From Methylomicrobium sp035916875 (GTDB lineage Bacteria; Pseudomonadota; Gammaproteobacteria; Methylococcales; Methylomonadaceae): DNA of 64,000 bases. Numbering within the stretch: position 1 is the first letter of the stretch; every line of letters begins with the position of its first letter. A program made the translations under genes and the position numbers. The notes under the pieces are model-generated. The model was not told the origin of the DNA. It was given only the letters and a program-made list of their open reading frames with translations, and searched no databases. Where the stretch lies: NCBI RefSeq assembly GCF_035916875.1, contig NZ_JAXUHN010000089.1, positions 11,439 to 75,438 on the forward strand, given 5' to 3'. This document shows, in pieces, positions 35,798-43,958 of the stretch.

Positions 35798-36723
35798 ATC
35801 ACAGACCTTTCACTGACATGTTTTTCTGACGGCCGACGCTGTTTTTTGACCAAAGCCTGCAATTTAACGGATCGCTCTTTCTCTTGAAGTAACGCTTTTT
35901 CCAGACTTGAAAGTGCTGCGCGTAATTTGTCTGCCTCTGCTTCCAACTTCCCTTGGCGTTCTAATTGATCGCCTACCTGGTTCATAATTTGCGTTAGTCG
36001 TGCGCGTAGTGATTCCTGGTCGAGCTTTGCTGTTTCCAGGGATCGATTCAGATTGGCAATGATTCTGGCTTGCTCGTTCTTCGCTGCCTCTTTTTCTTCC
36101 TCGATTCGCTTCAAATGCCAAAGATGATCTTTCTCAGATTTTTCCGACCATTCCCGAGTTTGGGCTTCGTGCGATTTTCGAGCTTCTTCTAATGCGCCTT
36201 CAGCTCGCGAAAGATTTTCTCGATTAACAATCAACGAGGATTCGGTTTCTTTTAATTGTTGGGCTGTGATTTTGAGGTTCTCAGTCAAGTCATGACTCAG
36301 TGAGATTTGGTCGGCCAATGCTTGACTCAAGTGGCTATTTTCAGACTCCCACTTCTGCTGATTTTCAGTGAGTTTGTCTTCAATAAATCTGATTTGGGAT
36401 TTCCACTCGGACTCACGAAGGGACAATTCTTTTTCTTTTGTGTCGAACGCTTTCTTCGCCTCTGCCATCGCTAGTTTCCAAAGCGATTCCGATGCATCAA
36501 CGATCACTGCCGGCATGTTGGGATTTTCCAGCTTCTGACGATGCCTTTCGACAAAATGCAATGTCCAATCATTCATCGCCCGCTTGATCACGGCAGGACT
36601 GTTGATATGGATACGATCCCGGATAGCATCAATCGTTGGAAAGCGTCCGTCTTCCAAGAAGACTGAATTGCAACATTCATAGGCCAGGGAATAGGTGTCT
36701 GATCGCTTTTCCATCTTGATCAC
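35794..36723 (-). CDS. KfrA-like DNA-binding coiled-coil protein
   Basis: 309 aa. Residues about 1-70 form the N-terminal DNA-binding domain typical of plasmid KfrA proteins (ECCNSVFLEDGRFPTIDAIRDRI, NSPAVIKRAMNDW). Residues about 90-295 are a nearly uninterrupted coiled coil rich in Glu, Lys, Gln and Leu. KfrA proteins act as regulators and contribute to plasmid segregation. A GTG start overlaps the stop of the helicase gene (GTGA); an ATG lies nine bases further in. It is part of the uvrD-kfrA-int overlapping operon. Confidence 0.8.
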   Translation of the reverse strand: MIKMEKRSDTYSLAYECCNSVFLEDGRFPTIDAIRDRIHINSPAVIKRAMNDWTLHFVERHRQKLENPNMPAVIVDASESLWKLAMAEAKKAFDTKEKELSLRESEWKSQIRFIEDKLTENQQKWESENSHLSQALADQISLSHDLTENLKITAQQLKETESSLIVNRENLSRAEGALEEARKSHEAQTREWSEKSEKDHLWHLKRIEEEKEAAKNEQARIIANLNRSLETAKLDQESLRARLTQIMNQVGDQLERQGKLEAEADKLRAALSSLEKALLQEKERSVKLQALVKKQRRPSEKHVSERSVI

Positions 36724-38240
36724 CGTCCCAAGTACATTGCCAAGTCGAAATTCAGTTGAAGCTTTTTTTGTGCGCGGGTTGCCGCCACATAAAGAATATT
36801 CAGATCTTCTCCAATGGTCCTAAGTATTTCCTGTCTCTCCATTTCGCCATACTTCGACAGGTCCGGGATGTCACAAAGCTCAATGAAATCATTATCCAAT
36901 TGCACATTTTCCCACTCCAAACCCTTGGCTTTATGCGCAGTTGACATGACTAGAACGGATTGATCCATGGAGTCGGCCGCGCCTTCTTTCCGCTTGATCC
37001 TGTCGATAATGTCCGGGATGGCTTCACCGTATTCTTCAGTAATCCGGCATCTTGGTTTGATCTCGGCATCTTCCACTTCCTCGGCGTAAAGCTTTAGCTC
37101 CGGAAAATCCGTAAAAGAGCGAATAAATGGATCTCTGATCAAACTGAATTGACGTTTCCACAAATAGTAAATATCCAGGATTTGTTCGAAGCGATAGCCC
37201 TCGCTCCCGCCTATATGCCACCAACTTTGCTGATTATTGATCGCTCTTGCCGTTTGCGAAAAAACGCCGGCATTCGAGCGACTGATGACCGTTTTTGCCT
37301 CATCGTCTCCGATTTTCCCAATATGATCAGCACCAGAAAGACCGTGAACCTGCACGGTTTCACCTTTTATAGCCAGGATTTTGTTGGCCACATGAGCGAT
37401 GTTCGGACCAAATCGAAACGACCCGGTTAGATAACGATCCACCCCGCCTTGTTTTATGGCAAATCCGAGTGCGTTTCGAGCGCCACGCCAGCCATAGATG
37501 GCCTGATGAGAATCCCCAACAAAGACTTTTTGTCCGCTTTGTTTAAAGATGATCGACATGCTCACTGGATTCATATCTTGGCTTTCATCGACCAATAGAT
37601 AGTCATACTCGGAAAGCACCGGATCGGATAACTGAAACAGCTTCAGATAGCCATCGTGCAGCATGCCGACCTCACGATCGTTAATGTCGGTCATTTTCGA
37701 CCACAGCCTTTTGGCCTGGATGACGATCAACTGTTTGATCGCATTCTCGTCCAGGCCACCGATCCCATTGAACAGTTTTTCCAGGCGTTTGTAGTGCTCG
37801 TGAACGTGCTTTCCTTGAATCTCTCTATCGGGGCTGTAGAGAAACTTGATTAAAGTGTCCAGTACCACACTGGCAATAACCAAGTCATCGTTGTGATTGC
37901 CGCTGTAGCCGATTTCTCGGCTAAGCTCATCTGCAAGTCGCAATGCTTTCTCGACTTCATGAGGCTTCAGGCCCGCAATCAATTTGTGTTTATAGCGTGC
38001 GCCGGTATGCCGGAAGGCGAGCGCATGGGAGGTGATGGGCTTGACCAAGGTGCCTTTGAATTTTTGCTCGGCTTCGATTTGCACCGATTTGTTGAGAACC
38101 AAATAGAGCATTTTTTTGTTCTTTCTGGTTTTGGCAAATTCCAGTAACGTGGATGTTTTTCCGGCCCCTGCAAACGCCCGGACCACCAATATGGGTGCTT
38201 CGGTTTCAACAATGGATTGCTGTTCTAGGGTGAGTTGCAT
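36720..38240 (-). CDS. UvrD/PcrA-like superfamily 1 helicase
   Basis: 506 aa, shorter than UvrD (about 720), resembling the compact Fbh1-like group. Motif I is VRAFAGAGKTSTLLEFA, the DExx motif is YDYLLVDESQDMNPVSMSI, QAIYGWRGA follows, and motif VI is LNILYVAATRAQKKLQL. It probably unwinds DNA or strips proteins during transfer or recombination. The gene overlaps the kfrA-like gene by 4 bp. Confidence 0.88.
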   Translation of the reverse strand: MQLTLEQQSIVETEAPILVVRAFAGAGKTSTLLEFAKTRKNKKMLYLVLNKSVQIEAEQKFKGTLVKPITSHALAFRHTGARYKHKLIAGLKPHEVEKALRLADELSREIGYSGNHNDDLVIASVVLDTLIKFLYSPDREIQGKHVHEHYKRLEKLFNGIGGLDENAIKQLIVIQAKRLWSKMTDINDREVGMLHDGYLKLFQLSDPVLSEYDYLLVDESQDMNPVSMSIIFKQSGQKVFVGDSHQAIYGWRGARNALGFAIKQGGVDRYLTGSFRFGPNIAHVANKILAIKGETVQVHGLSGADHIGKIGDDEAKTVISRSNAGVFSQTARAINNQQSWWHIGGSEGYRFEQILDIYYLWKRQFSLIRDPFIRSFTDFPELKLYAEEVEDAEIKPRCRITEEYGEAIPDIIDRIKRKEGAADSMDQSVLVMSTAHKAKGLEWENVQLDNDFIELCDIPDLSKYGEMERQEILRTIGEDLNILYVAATRAQKKLQLNFDLAMYLGR

Positions 38241-38277
38241 GACGATCTCTCAATGGTTTTGTCTACTCAAAAGCCTC

Positions 38278-39156
38278 TCACGAGTCGCCCAATACGCAAG
38301 CCTCTTCCATCAATCTGAAAAAGGTTTCCAGATTGACGCTAAATCCTGCGGCATTCTTGTGTCCGCCGCCGCCATACCGTTGCGCTATGGCGCCCACGTC
38401 ATAATCACCCGAAGAACGAATCGCAAAGAACCAGCGTTGATTGGTACCATCGAATTGATAGCTGACCCCAAAGGTTCCGGATTCCTTAGCCAACTCATGC
38501 CCCAATTCGTTTGAAAATTCTGACGGCGCGTTGACCGCCAGGCCTTTGGCATCGCCAAACGTTATCCAGTGTTGTTTGCCTTTTAGGCGCAGGACAGTCC
38601 TTTGCCGTTGTTCGAGCAAAATCCCGCCCAATGTCTCCAATTCCTCGATGGACTCCTGTCTCATCAGACCATCCAATGTGTTGATGCTAATGGGTATTTG
38701 GCTGTGTAACGCGCAGAGGACGGCTTTGGTGCTGTCGCCATTGAATCGCCACAAGTCATGATCTTCGATGAGGCTCAGTAGGCGCGGAACGGTTTTCTCT
38801 GGATTGAAATGCTGCCAGGCCAGAACGCAACCGCTGTGATCCTGTGAAAAATGAATGCACACATTCTCTGGCATGGGATGAGTCGCCCAGTACGCTTCAT
38901 GCGCCGTTTGCGCCGTGATGTGGTGATCGATCAGCGTAATGGTTCTGGCTTTTTTCGCCGCCTCGACAATCTCCGCTGGACTATAGGAAAAGTCGACAAT
39001 GAACAGATCATCGCCGTCATCGAACTCAGGCATCGCTTCGTCGTAGCGGACGCCCTGGTGCCGGGTTCGCATGCTATTCTGCTTAAAATGACGCCATACC
39101 GCCCACGCGGCGGCCAGTCCGTCCAGACAATTTTTGTGATAGAAAATGACGTTCAT
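38278..39156 (-). CDS. DHH-family phosphoesterase (intact copy)
   Basis: 292 aa. Motifs of the DHH superfamily are all present: HKNCLDGLAAAWAVWRHF with the motif I Asp, DDLFIVDFSYSP, TLIDHHITAQ (the DHH motif) and a C-terminal DHHA1-type RYGGGGHKNAAGFSV. These enzymes cleave phosphodiester or phosphoanhydride bonds of nucleotides or short oligonucleotides with Mn2+. It follows the stbC-like gene closely (4 bp). A related protein without the catalytic residues is encoded at 46508-47386. Confidence 0.87.
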   Translation of the reverse strand: MNVIFYHKNCLDGLAAAWAVWRHFKQNSMRTRHQGVRYDEAMPEFDDGDDLFIVDFSYSPAEIVEAAKKARTITLIDHHITAQTAHEAYWATHPMPENVCIHFSQDHSGCVLAWQHFNPEKTVPRLLSLIEDHDLWRFNGDSTKAVLCALHSQIPISINTLDGLMRQESIEELETLGGILLEQRQRTVLRLKGKQHWITFGDAKGLAVNAPSEFSNELGHELAKESGTFGVSYQFDGTNQRWFFAIRSSGDYDVGAIAQRYGGGGHKNAAGFSVNLETFFRLMEEACVLGDS

Positions 39157-39159
39157 AAT

Positions 39160-39648
39160 TTAGTAAGCCTGCTCAATGGTTGCCTTGGTTTTATCATCCA
39201 GCTCATGCCACACCGACATCACCGCTCTTCCGACGGCCGCCTGTTCATCCCGTTCGCTGCCGAACATCCAGTATGACCCGTAAATGCTCGTTGCCGATGC
39301 CGTGAGGCCAATAGCCAGCGCAATCAGTAACTGCGAGCGCACGGACAGGCCATCAGATCGCTTCACTTCGTTGACCATGCGATTGACGGTTTTGGCCACT
39401 GACGCATTCAGCTTTTCCTCGAAGGTTTTTCTTTCCCTGTCGGCCACTACGGCAAATTCCGCCTGTTTTTCGCGAGCATGGTTGTCCACCCGTGAAATCG
39501 ACTCGACCAACTTGTTTTCCAGATCAAGAACCAGCGGGACGGTTTTGGCTTCCAACTCGCTGATCCGTTGAATAAGTACACCGATGTCACCGATTGCTTC
39601 AACGATCAATGCGTCACGTGTTGTTCGGGGATGTTGGGGTTCGCTCAT
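39160..39648 (-). CDS. Coiled-coil membrane protein in StbC position
   Basis: 162 aa. The first 110 residues are charged and helical with coiled-coil character. A single hydrophobic segment lies at about 108-128 (LLIALAIGLTASATSIYGSYW). I do not recognise a family. It occupies the third slot of an stbA-stbB-stbC-like operon, 7 bp after the StbB-like ATPase gene. In R388-type plasmids this operon controls segregation and conjugation, so a related role is inferred from position. Confidence 0.55.
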   Translation of the reverse strand: MSEPQHPRTTRDALIVEAIGDIGVLIQRISELEAKTVPLVLDLENKLVESISRVDNHAREKQAEFAVVADRERKTFEEKLNASVAKTVNRMVNEVKRSDGLSVRSQLLIALAIGLTASATSIYGSYWMFGSERDEQAAVGRAVMSVWHELDDKTKATIEQAY

Positions 39649-39654
39649 GGTCGT

Positions 39655-40362
39655 TTAAGAAAAGAGTTCCGTGTAGCAAACATCCAAATTTCGGCTCACA
39701 TGCTTGGCTAAACATTTAATTCCAAACATATCGGCCCAATGAATTCGCTTTTTCTCGTCCGCATCTTTGTTGTCACGCAATAATGCTTTATAGTCTTTTT
39801 GGTCAGATAGCACTTTTTCGATTGATAACTTTTTGATTGCCAAAATATCAAAAAGCTCGTTTTCGAAAATTGCGGCTTTGGTATTAACCTTCGCAGAATT
39901 ATTTTTCGATGCAAAATTCAGTAAAACTTGAAATTCATCTTCAACATTCGTCTCTACTCTATTAAACAACACACGTATTTTATTAGTCGGAATCCCTGAG
40001 CCAGATAACATGGCAATTAATGATATGGTTTCACGCTGCTCCTTTGTACCGTTAGTCACTGGTATTACAAAGTAATCAAATTCCACATGCGATTCTTCAA
40101 ACTTAAACATCCCATCCAAAAAATACTCAATATTCGATGCGCCTATATCAATAATGACATCTTCGGCTCTTACCAATTTCTGAAATAGCTCCCTAAACTT
40201 ATCACCTTTAAGCTTTTCTACCGCGACCCCCAATCCCTCAGATGTTTCGTTGATACTTTCTACTGCAATTATTTGTGCCTCTTTCATTCGAGGCGATAAT
40301 AAATGCGTTGCAATCGTGGTCTTACCAACGGTTCCCGTATAACTCATAACAGCTACTTTCAT
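39655..40362 (-). CDS. stbB: StbB-like P-loop ATPase
   Basis: 235 aa. The start MKVAVMSYTGTVGKTTIATHL is very like StbB of broad-host plasmids, with a deviant Walker A (GTVGKTT). DVIIDIGASNIEYFLDGM is the second Asp motif and DYFVIPVTNGTKEQRETI resembles Mrp/MinD ATPases. StbB acts with StbA in plasmid positioning and transfer. It is tightly linked to a gene in the StbA position, 3 bp upstream. Confidence 0.75.
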   Translation of the reverse strand: MKVAVMSYTGTVGKTTIATHLLSPRMKEAQIIAVESINETSEGLGVAVEKLKGDKFRELFQKLVRAEDVIIDIGASNIEYFLDGMFKFEESHVEFDYFVIPVTNGTKEQRETISLIAMLSGSGIPTNKIRVLFNRVETNVEDEFQVLLNFASKNNSAKVNTKAAIFENELFDILAIKKLSIEKVLSDQKDYKALLRDNKDADEKKRIHWADMFGIKCLAKHVSRNLDVCYTELFS

Positions 40363-40365
40363 TTG

Positions 40366-40767
40366 TTAATCCTCTATATGATTTTCTTCATCAATTTCTT
40401 TTAGTGCATTTATTCCAAAGCTTCTTCTTTCTTTTGGGGTTATGAACCTGTTTGGTTCTTCAAAATCATTCTTCATAGTTTCAAGTTGATTCTGCTTTTG
40501 GTTTGTATCGACTTCTAAACTTTCGTTTTTCCGTTTGTTTCTAATCCTGTGCAACGTTGTTTCGAATGTTCGAAAGTTCATTTTGATACCAAGCGATTCT
40601 CTAAGCGTATCGAACACCTTTTCCCTATGCACTCCAGATGACAAGGCCAGCTCGACAGAGTCTATTACCTCTCTAATTTTGGCTGTATCAGATTTTCCAT
40701 CCATCCCGCCTGCCAATTTGGCCAGGGCATCAATGGCATCATTTTTTTTTCGATCCAAGGTCATCAT
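40366..40767 (-). CDS. StbA-like DNA-binding protein
   Basis: 133 aa. Residues about 25-75 have the pattern IREVIDSVELALSSGVHREKVFDTLRES then KMNFRTFETTLHRIRNKRK, similar to the helix-turn-helix of plasmid proteins that bind iterons (StbA, MobC-like). The C-terminal half is polar and likely disordered. It is the first gene of the operon, and the repeated CATAnC-like sequences upstream could be its binding sites. The name is inferred from pattern and gene order. Confidence 0.55.
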   Translation of the reverse strand: MMTLDRKKNDAIDALAKLAGGMDGKSDTAKIREVIDSVELALSSGVHREKVFDTLRESLGIKMNFRTFETTLHRIRNKRKNESLEVDTNQKQNQLETMKNDFEEPNRFITPKERRSFGINALKEIDEENHIED

Positions 40768-40794
40768 CGAATTTAGATTTGATTTGCTTGTGAT

Positions 40795-40925
40795 ATGGAT
40801 TTGTTATGTAAATGTTTTGCTATGGTTATGGTGTGTTCTGATATGGCTATGTCATTGCTATTTACCTGCTCACCATTCGTCACGACTTTGCTCATCGAAT
40901 GCAATGTATTTGTTATGTCCAGATT
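40795..40925. repeat. Cluster of short AT-rich iterated motifs upstream of the StbA-like gene
   Basis: Variants of CATAACAAAT, CATAGCCATATCA and CATAACCATAGC recur on the minus strand, for example TTGTTATGT at 40802 and 40910 and GATATGG twice on the plus strand. The arrangement is like an iteron or operator array 30 to 160 bp upstream of the first gene of the stb-like operon. Confidence 0.45.
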
Positions 40926-41047
40926 ACACAGACTTTTCCCCCATGTCCGATCGAAAGAAGCGCTAAAACCGCTCCTTTCGTTTTGAGGTTGCATACCAGT
41001 TGACAATCTCTGGAGGATCATTAGAAAATGAAATTTCGTGATGGGTT

Positions 41048-41203
41048 CTGCGCTACAGGATGCCTTTATCCCCAAAGACCTGCTACGGGAGCAGGCTAAA
41101 CAGATCCGAGATCCCCCGGACTGCCTATATGGCGGCATGAAGCCACCGGGAATAAAGCCTTTACTGGCTGCCTTTCCTTTTTTCTGGCAACCGTGCCAGA
41201 AAA
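41048..41203 (-). ncRNA. Highly self-complementary segment, candidate structured RNA leader
   Basis: Several hairpins lie in 160 bp: CCTGCT/AGCAGG (41079-41095), GATC/GATC (41103-41113), a CCCGG/CCGGG-closed element around 41114-41149 that contains GGTGGC/GCCGCC, and a perfect 10-bp stem TTTTCTGGCA/TGCCAGAAAA (41180-41203). A longer pairing between 41062-41073 and 41147-41158 could enclose the first ones. The GGTGGC stem is complete only on the minus strand, where G-U wobble pairing is allowed. It could be the 5' leader of the stb-like operon. Transcription is not shown. Confidence 0.4.
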
Positions 41204-41739
41204 TCATTGCACCCAAGGTGCGCCCGCTGATTGCAAATTCCTTTTGCATCAAAAATTTACCCTTATTTTCCAATAAGTTGTGCCTAGAGCCTTTGGGCTG
41301 CGACGCTCATCAACCCAAAATTCCACGTCCATTCAAACTTGTGAATTTTTAATCCTTTCCGAAAGATCAGCCCGTAGGACGGCGTCTTTTCGATTAAACC
41401 GAAATCCGGCCAAAATTTTTTCCCCGGCCGCTTTTTTAAAACATAGACACTTCAGTCTTTGCCCTTCACCCGCAAAATTCATTTTGTAAAACAGCGGCTT
41501 ACCAACTCCACTCTTCCAAAGTCTCAAAAGGAAAAGCTGGGGTTTGTCATTTACCACGTTGAAAACTCTCAGAACCAGGCAGTGCCCGACCACAGAAATT
41601 GTGTTGGTTGGCCCGATTGACACCCACCTGATAGGCACTTTTCATCAATCTTTCGCTTCGCGCGGCGAATTCAGAAGTAGCGCATTGACGTTTGTCTTTT
41701 TCTCACCCTGCTGGGAGGCCAGTCCCAAGCACCTTATGC

Positions 41740-41900
41740 TCACCGTCGAGAGAAGTGTGTCCGTAGAAAAAGAGGCGTTGGGGATTCCTGCTGGAATTCC
41801 CACTGGAGCCGGTTATGCCTGCTCTCGACGTAAAAGATATTTAGGACAACCCGGCTCCACCCCAGAGCGGCTTATAACCAAGCTGTTCCGGCGTGGAGCT
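41740..41900 (+). ncRNA. Structured RNA candidate with pseudoknot and alternative helices upstream of the recombinase operon
   Basis: Helix A pairs CGTCGAGAG (41744-41752) with CTCTCGACG (41822-41830). Helix B pairs TGGAGCCGGTT (41804-41814) with AACCCGGCTCCA (41848-41859), with one bulged C. A and B cross, so both together form a pseudoknot. Two local hairpins exist: GGGGATTCC/GGAATTCCC (41780-41801) and GAGCGGCTT/AAGCTGTTC (41865-41888). GGCTCCAC (41853-41860) can instead pair with GTGGAGCT (41893-41900), excluding helix B. The wobble pairs in three helices work only on the plus strand. It ends about 45 bases before a 38-aa ORF and the recombinase genes. Confidence 0.5.
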
Positions 41901-41943
41901 GAAAAACTGCAATTAGATTTTTTGGATTTTCCAAGAGGAAGCA

Positions 41944-42060
41944 ATGAAAGTATCAATAACACTGCCTGACCGAAAAATGGCTATTAACTTTTGTGGCCTC
42001 GGAAGTAAATCAGGAACCCCAGAAGACGGATTAAGGATTGATTTGATGAGAATCATCTAA
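41944..42060 (+). CDS. 38-aa peptide preceding the recombinase operon
   Basis: A short frame MKVSITLPDRKMAINFCGLG and on to GLRIDLMRII has an excellent ribosome binding site, AGAGGAAG, 4 bases before the ATG. The stop lies 9 bases before the start of the first integrase-like gene. It begins between the candidate structured RNA and the operon, so it could be a leader peptide that couples or attenuates translation, or a small DNA-binding protein. No homologue is recognised. Confidence 0.5.
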   Translation: MKVSITLPDRKMAINFCGLGSKSGTPEDGLRIDLMRII

Positions 42061-42069
42061 AGTCAAAGC

Positions 42070-43023
42070 ATGGATAAAACAATTCTTCGCCACAAAACCC
42101 GCTGTCACCCGTTATACAAAAACGGTGAGTCTGAAATTATCCGTGCGTGTAACGATAATGCCAAAACACAAAAGCGGCTTATTAGCCAATGGTTGAGTTT
42201 TTGTATCTGGTCGATCACCAAGGACGGTGACTTGCTCGAAACGATTAACTTAGTGACCCGCGAGCATATTATCCGCTACGGACAATACCTAAAATCAGAA
42301 TTCGATAACGGAAAATTTGCCGGCACAAATACCGCGGCAAGTTATTTGTCAGGAATGAATACCGTGATGAAACTAATCCACGGTGAAAACTGGGAAAAGA
42401 TCAGCCCTATAAAGGATTGCGGCTTGGAGCCTATTTCTCATATTCCCAACAAGAAACCGGAATTAGACAAATATGGCCTGCCGGATATTGAAAGCCTGGC
42501 CGGCTACTTACTCGAACTTCAAATCTCCCTTGGCGTCACTGTGCGTGAGGCTTTGATCCTTGATTTGAAAAAAGCCCTGACAGAAGGACGTTCGACCGGA
42601 TGGGTCACGGTAACCCACTTTCAAAACGGCGTTAAGCGAAAAGTCCCTTGTCGGCTCTCTGCGATCAAAGCCATCGGTAGCGGCATAGCGGCCAGGCGCC
42701 TACAAAAGTGCTTGCCAAGAAAAATGGAGTTCGATGATTTTCTCGCCGCCCATAACAAATTGGCAACGAGAAAGGGTTACTCCACCAATACGGCCCGAGG
42801 CATCTATATCCGCGACCGGTACCAGGAATTGACCGGTGTCGAACCGCCGATCATTTCCGGCCTCAGTCAAACTGAACACTGGCAAAATCTTTCTCGGCAT
42901 TCCAACAAGACGACCCTATCAGAAGCCAAAGGCCTCGATAAAAACACCCGCCACCAAATCGCCAAGGAAATTGGCGTACTGGGCATAGAGCCCCTCAAAG
43001 ATTACCTGGATAAAAAACCATGA
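42070..43023 (+). CDS. Integrase-like protein lacking the catalytic residues (first of three)
   Basis: 317 aa. The N-terminal SAM-like core-binding domain (about 25-105, KRLISQWLSFCIWSITKDGD, YGQYLKSEFDNGKF) and the layout match the next protein. Key positions differ: LGVTVREAL stands where the neighbour has LGLRFKESC (catalytic Arg to Thr), GYSTNTARGIYIRDRY replaces SFHPERHAFAQQRY (both His lost), and EIGVLGIEPLKDYL replaces ELGHSRVEISNAYL (the GH pair lost). The last Tyr may remain. It should bind DNA without cutting it. Its stop overlaps the next start (ATGA). Confidence 0.75.
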   Translation: MDKTILRHKTRCHPLYKNGESEIIRACNDNAKTQKRLISQWLSFCIWSITKDGDLLETINLVTREHIIRYGQYLKSEFDNGKFAGTNTAASYLSGMNTVMKLIHGENWEKISPIKDCGLEPISHIPNKKPELDKYGLPDIESLAGYLLELQISLGVTVREALILDLKKALTEGRSTGWVTVTHFQNGVKRKVPCRLSAIKAIGSGIAARRLQKCLPRKMEFDDFLAAHNKLATRKGYSTNTARGIYIRDRYQELTGVEPPIISGLSQTEHWQNLSRHSNKTTLSEAKGLDKNTRHQIAKEIGVLGIEPLKDYLDKKP

Positions 43024-43958
43024 GTCGAAACTACGAAATCGGCAGCCGGGACATGTTCACGGCTGGGAAAATACTGCTGAAAGACCGCTCGCCAAATGGG
43101 TTCAAAACCAAATCCGATTACAGCGACCGCTGGCGGTTATTCTGCATGTACGCCGAAGAAAATGGCGTAAAGAAAATGGAAGATGTCACGCCGGCGTTCG
43201 TCGTTGCCTATGGCCAGCACTTGCAAAAGCAACTGGAAGCCGGGATCTATTCCAGCGCATCGGCGCCAAAGAATTACCTGTCGACCGTGAATTGCGTCAT
43301 GCGCCTAGCCACCGGAGGCCAATGGAAAACGGTTCGCCCAAGCAAAGATTGCGGCATCGAACGCAGAAAATATATTCCCAAGGAATCCAAGTCGCTGTCT
43401 GAGACTCGGCATCACGAAGTACAGCAAGCGATCGATGACCGACTGTCACGGATCATGGATCTACAACGCACGTTGGGTTTGCGCTTCAAAGAAAGCTGTC
43501 TTTTCGATGCCAAAGGCGCATTGAAACAACTCGATAAATTTGACTGCATCACTATTCAGGCCGGTACCAAGGGAGGAAGACCAAGGCGCTTGCCCTGCGA
43601 CGACGAAATGCGCAAAGTGATCGAGTCAGCTGCTGAAATCCAAAGCGGAAAATCAATGATTCCCAAAGAAATGACTTACATGAAATTCCGCCGGGAATGC
43701 TACGAACAATCAAAAGCAAATGGTATTTCCTTCCATCCGGAGCGTCATGCCTTTGCACAACAGCGTTACCGTGAGTTGGTCAATGCGCCTTGTCCACTGG
43801 AGGCTGGATGGGAGCACAAAGGACGGATCGAAAAACTGGCCGAATACCTCTCAACTTCCTTAGAAGAAGCCAAGGATATTGACCGCAAAGCCCGCCTCAT
43901 AATCTCAATGGAATTAGGCCATTCTCGCGTGGAAATCAGTAATGCGTACCTGGGCTAA
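43020..43958 (+). CDS. Tyrosine recombinase with intact catalytic residues (second of three)
   Basis: 312 aa of the Integrase_1-like group. A core-binding SAM-like domain (about 25-105) is followed by a compact catalytic domain: Arg in LGLRFKESCLFD, Lys in GTKGGRPRRLP, H-x-x-R-H in SFHPERHAFAQQRY, GH in MELGHSRVEI and the nucleophile Tyr in SNAYLG at the extreme C-terminus. It overlaps the previous gene by 4 bp and the next by 17 bp. Pairing with a dead paralogue suggests a heteromeric recombination complex. Confidence 0.82.
   Translation: MSRNYEIGSRDMFTAGKILLKDRSPNGFKTKSDYSDRWRLFCMYAEENGVKKMEDVTPAFVVAYGQHLQKQLEAGIYSSASAPKNYLSTVNCVMRLATGGQWKTVRPSKDCGIERRKYIPKESKSLSETRHHEVQQAIDDRLSRIMDLQRTLGLRFKESCLFDAKGALKQLDKFDCITIQAGTKGGRPRRLPCDDEMRKVIESAAEIQSGKSMIPKEMTYMKFRRECYEQSKANGISFHPERHAFAQQRYRELVNAPCPLEAGWEHKGRIEKLAEYLSTSLEEAKDIDRKARLIISMELGHSRVEISNAYLG

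Noticed and set aside
40773..41273. Minus-strand ORF of 166 codons in the non-coding region
   Set aside because: Composition is unlike a protein (Cys, Ser, Arg and Gly scattered), it covers strong hairpins and the iterated repeats, and no ribosome binding site is seen. The sequence is better explained by structured nucleic acid and operator repeats.
41333..41638. Minus-strand ORF of 101 codons
   Set aside because: It begins in a stretch without a ribosome binding site and has no recognisable pattern. It cannot be excluded, but support is too weak to list.
41740..41900. Group II intron domain V or a known small ribozyme
   Set aside because: The 24-nt hairpin at 41865-41888 is shorter than domain V and lacks its bulge and GNRA-type loop. 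No hammerhead core (CTGANGA) or group I core sequence was seen.
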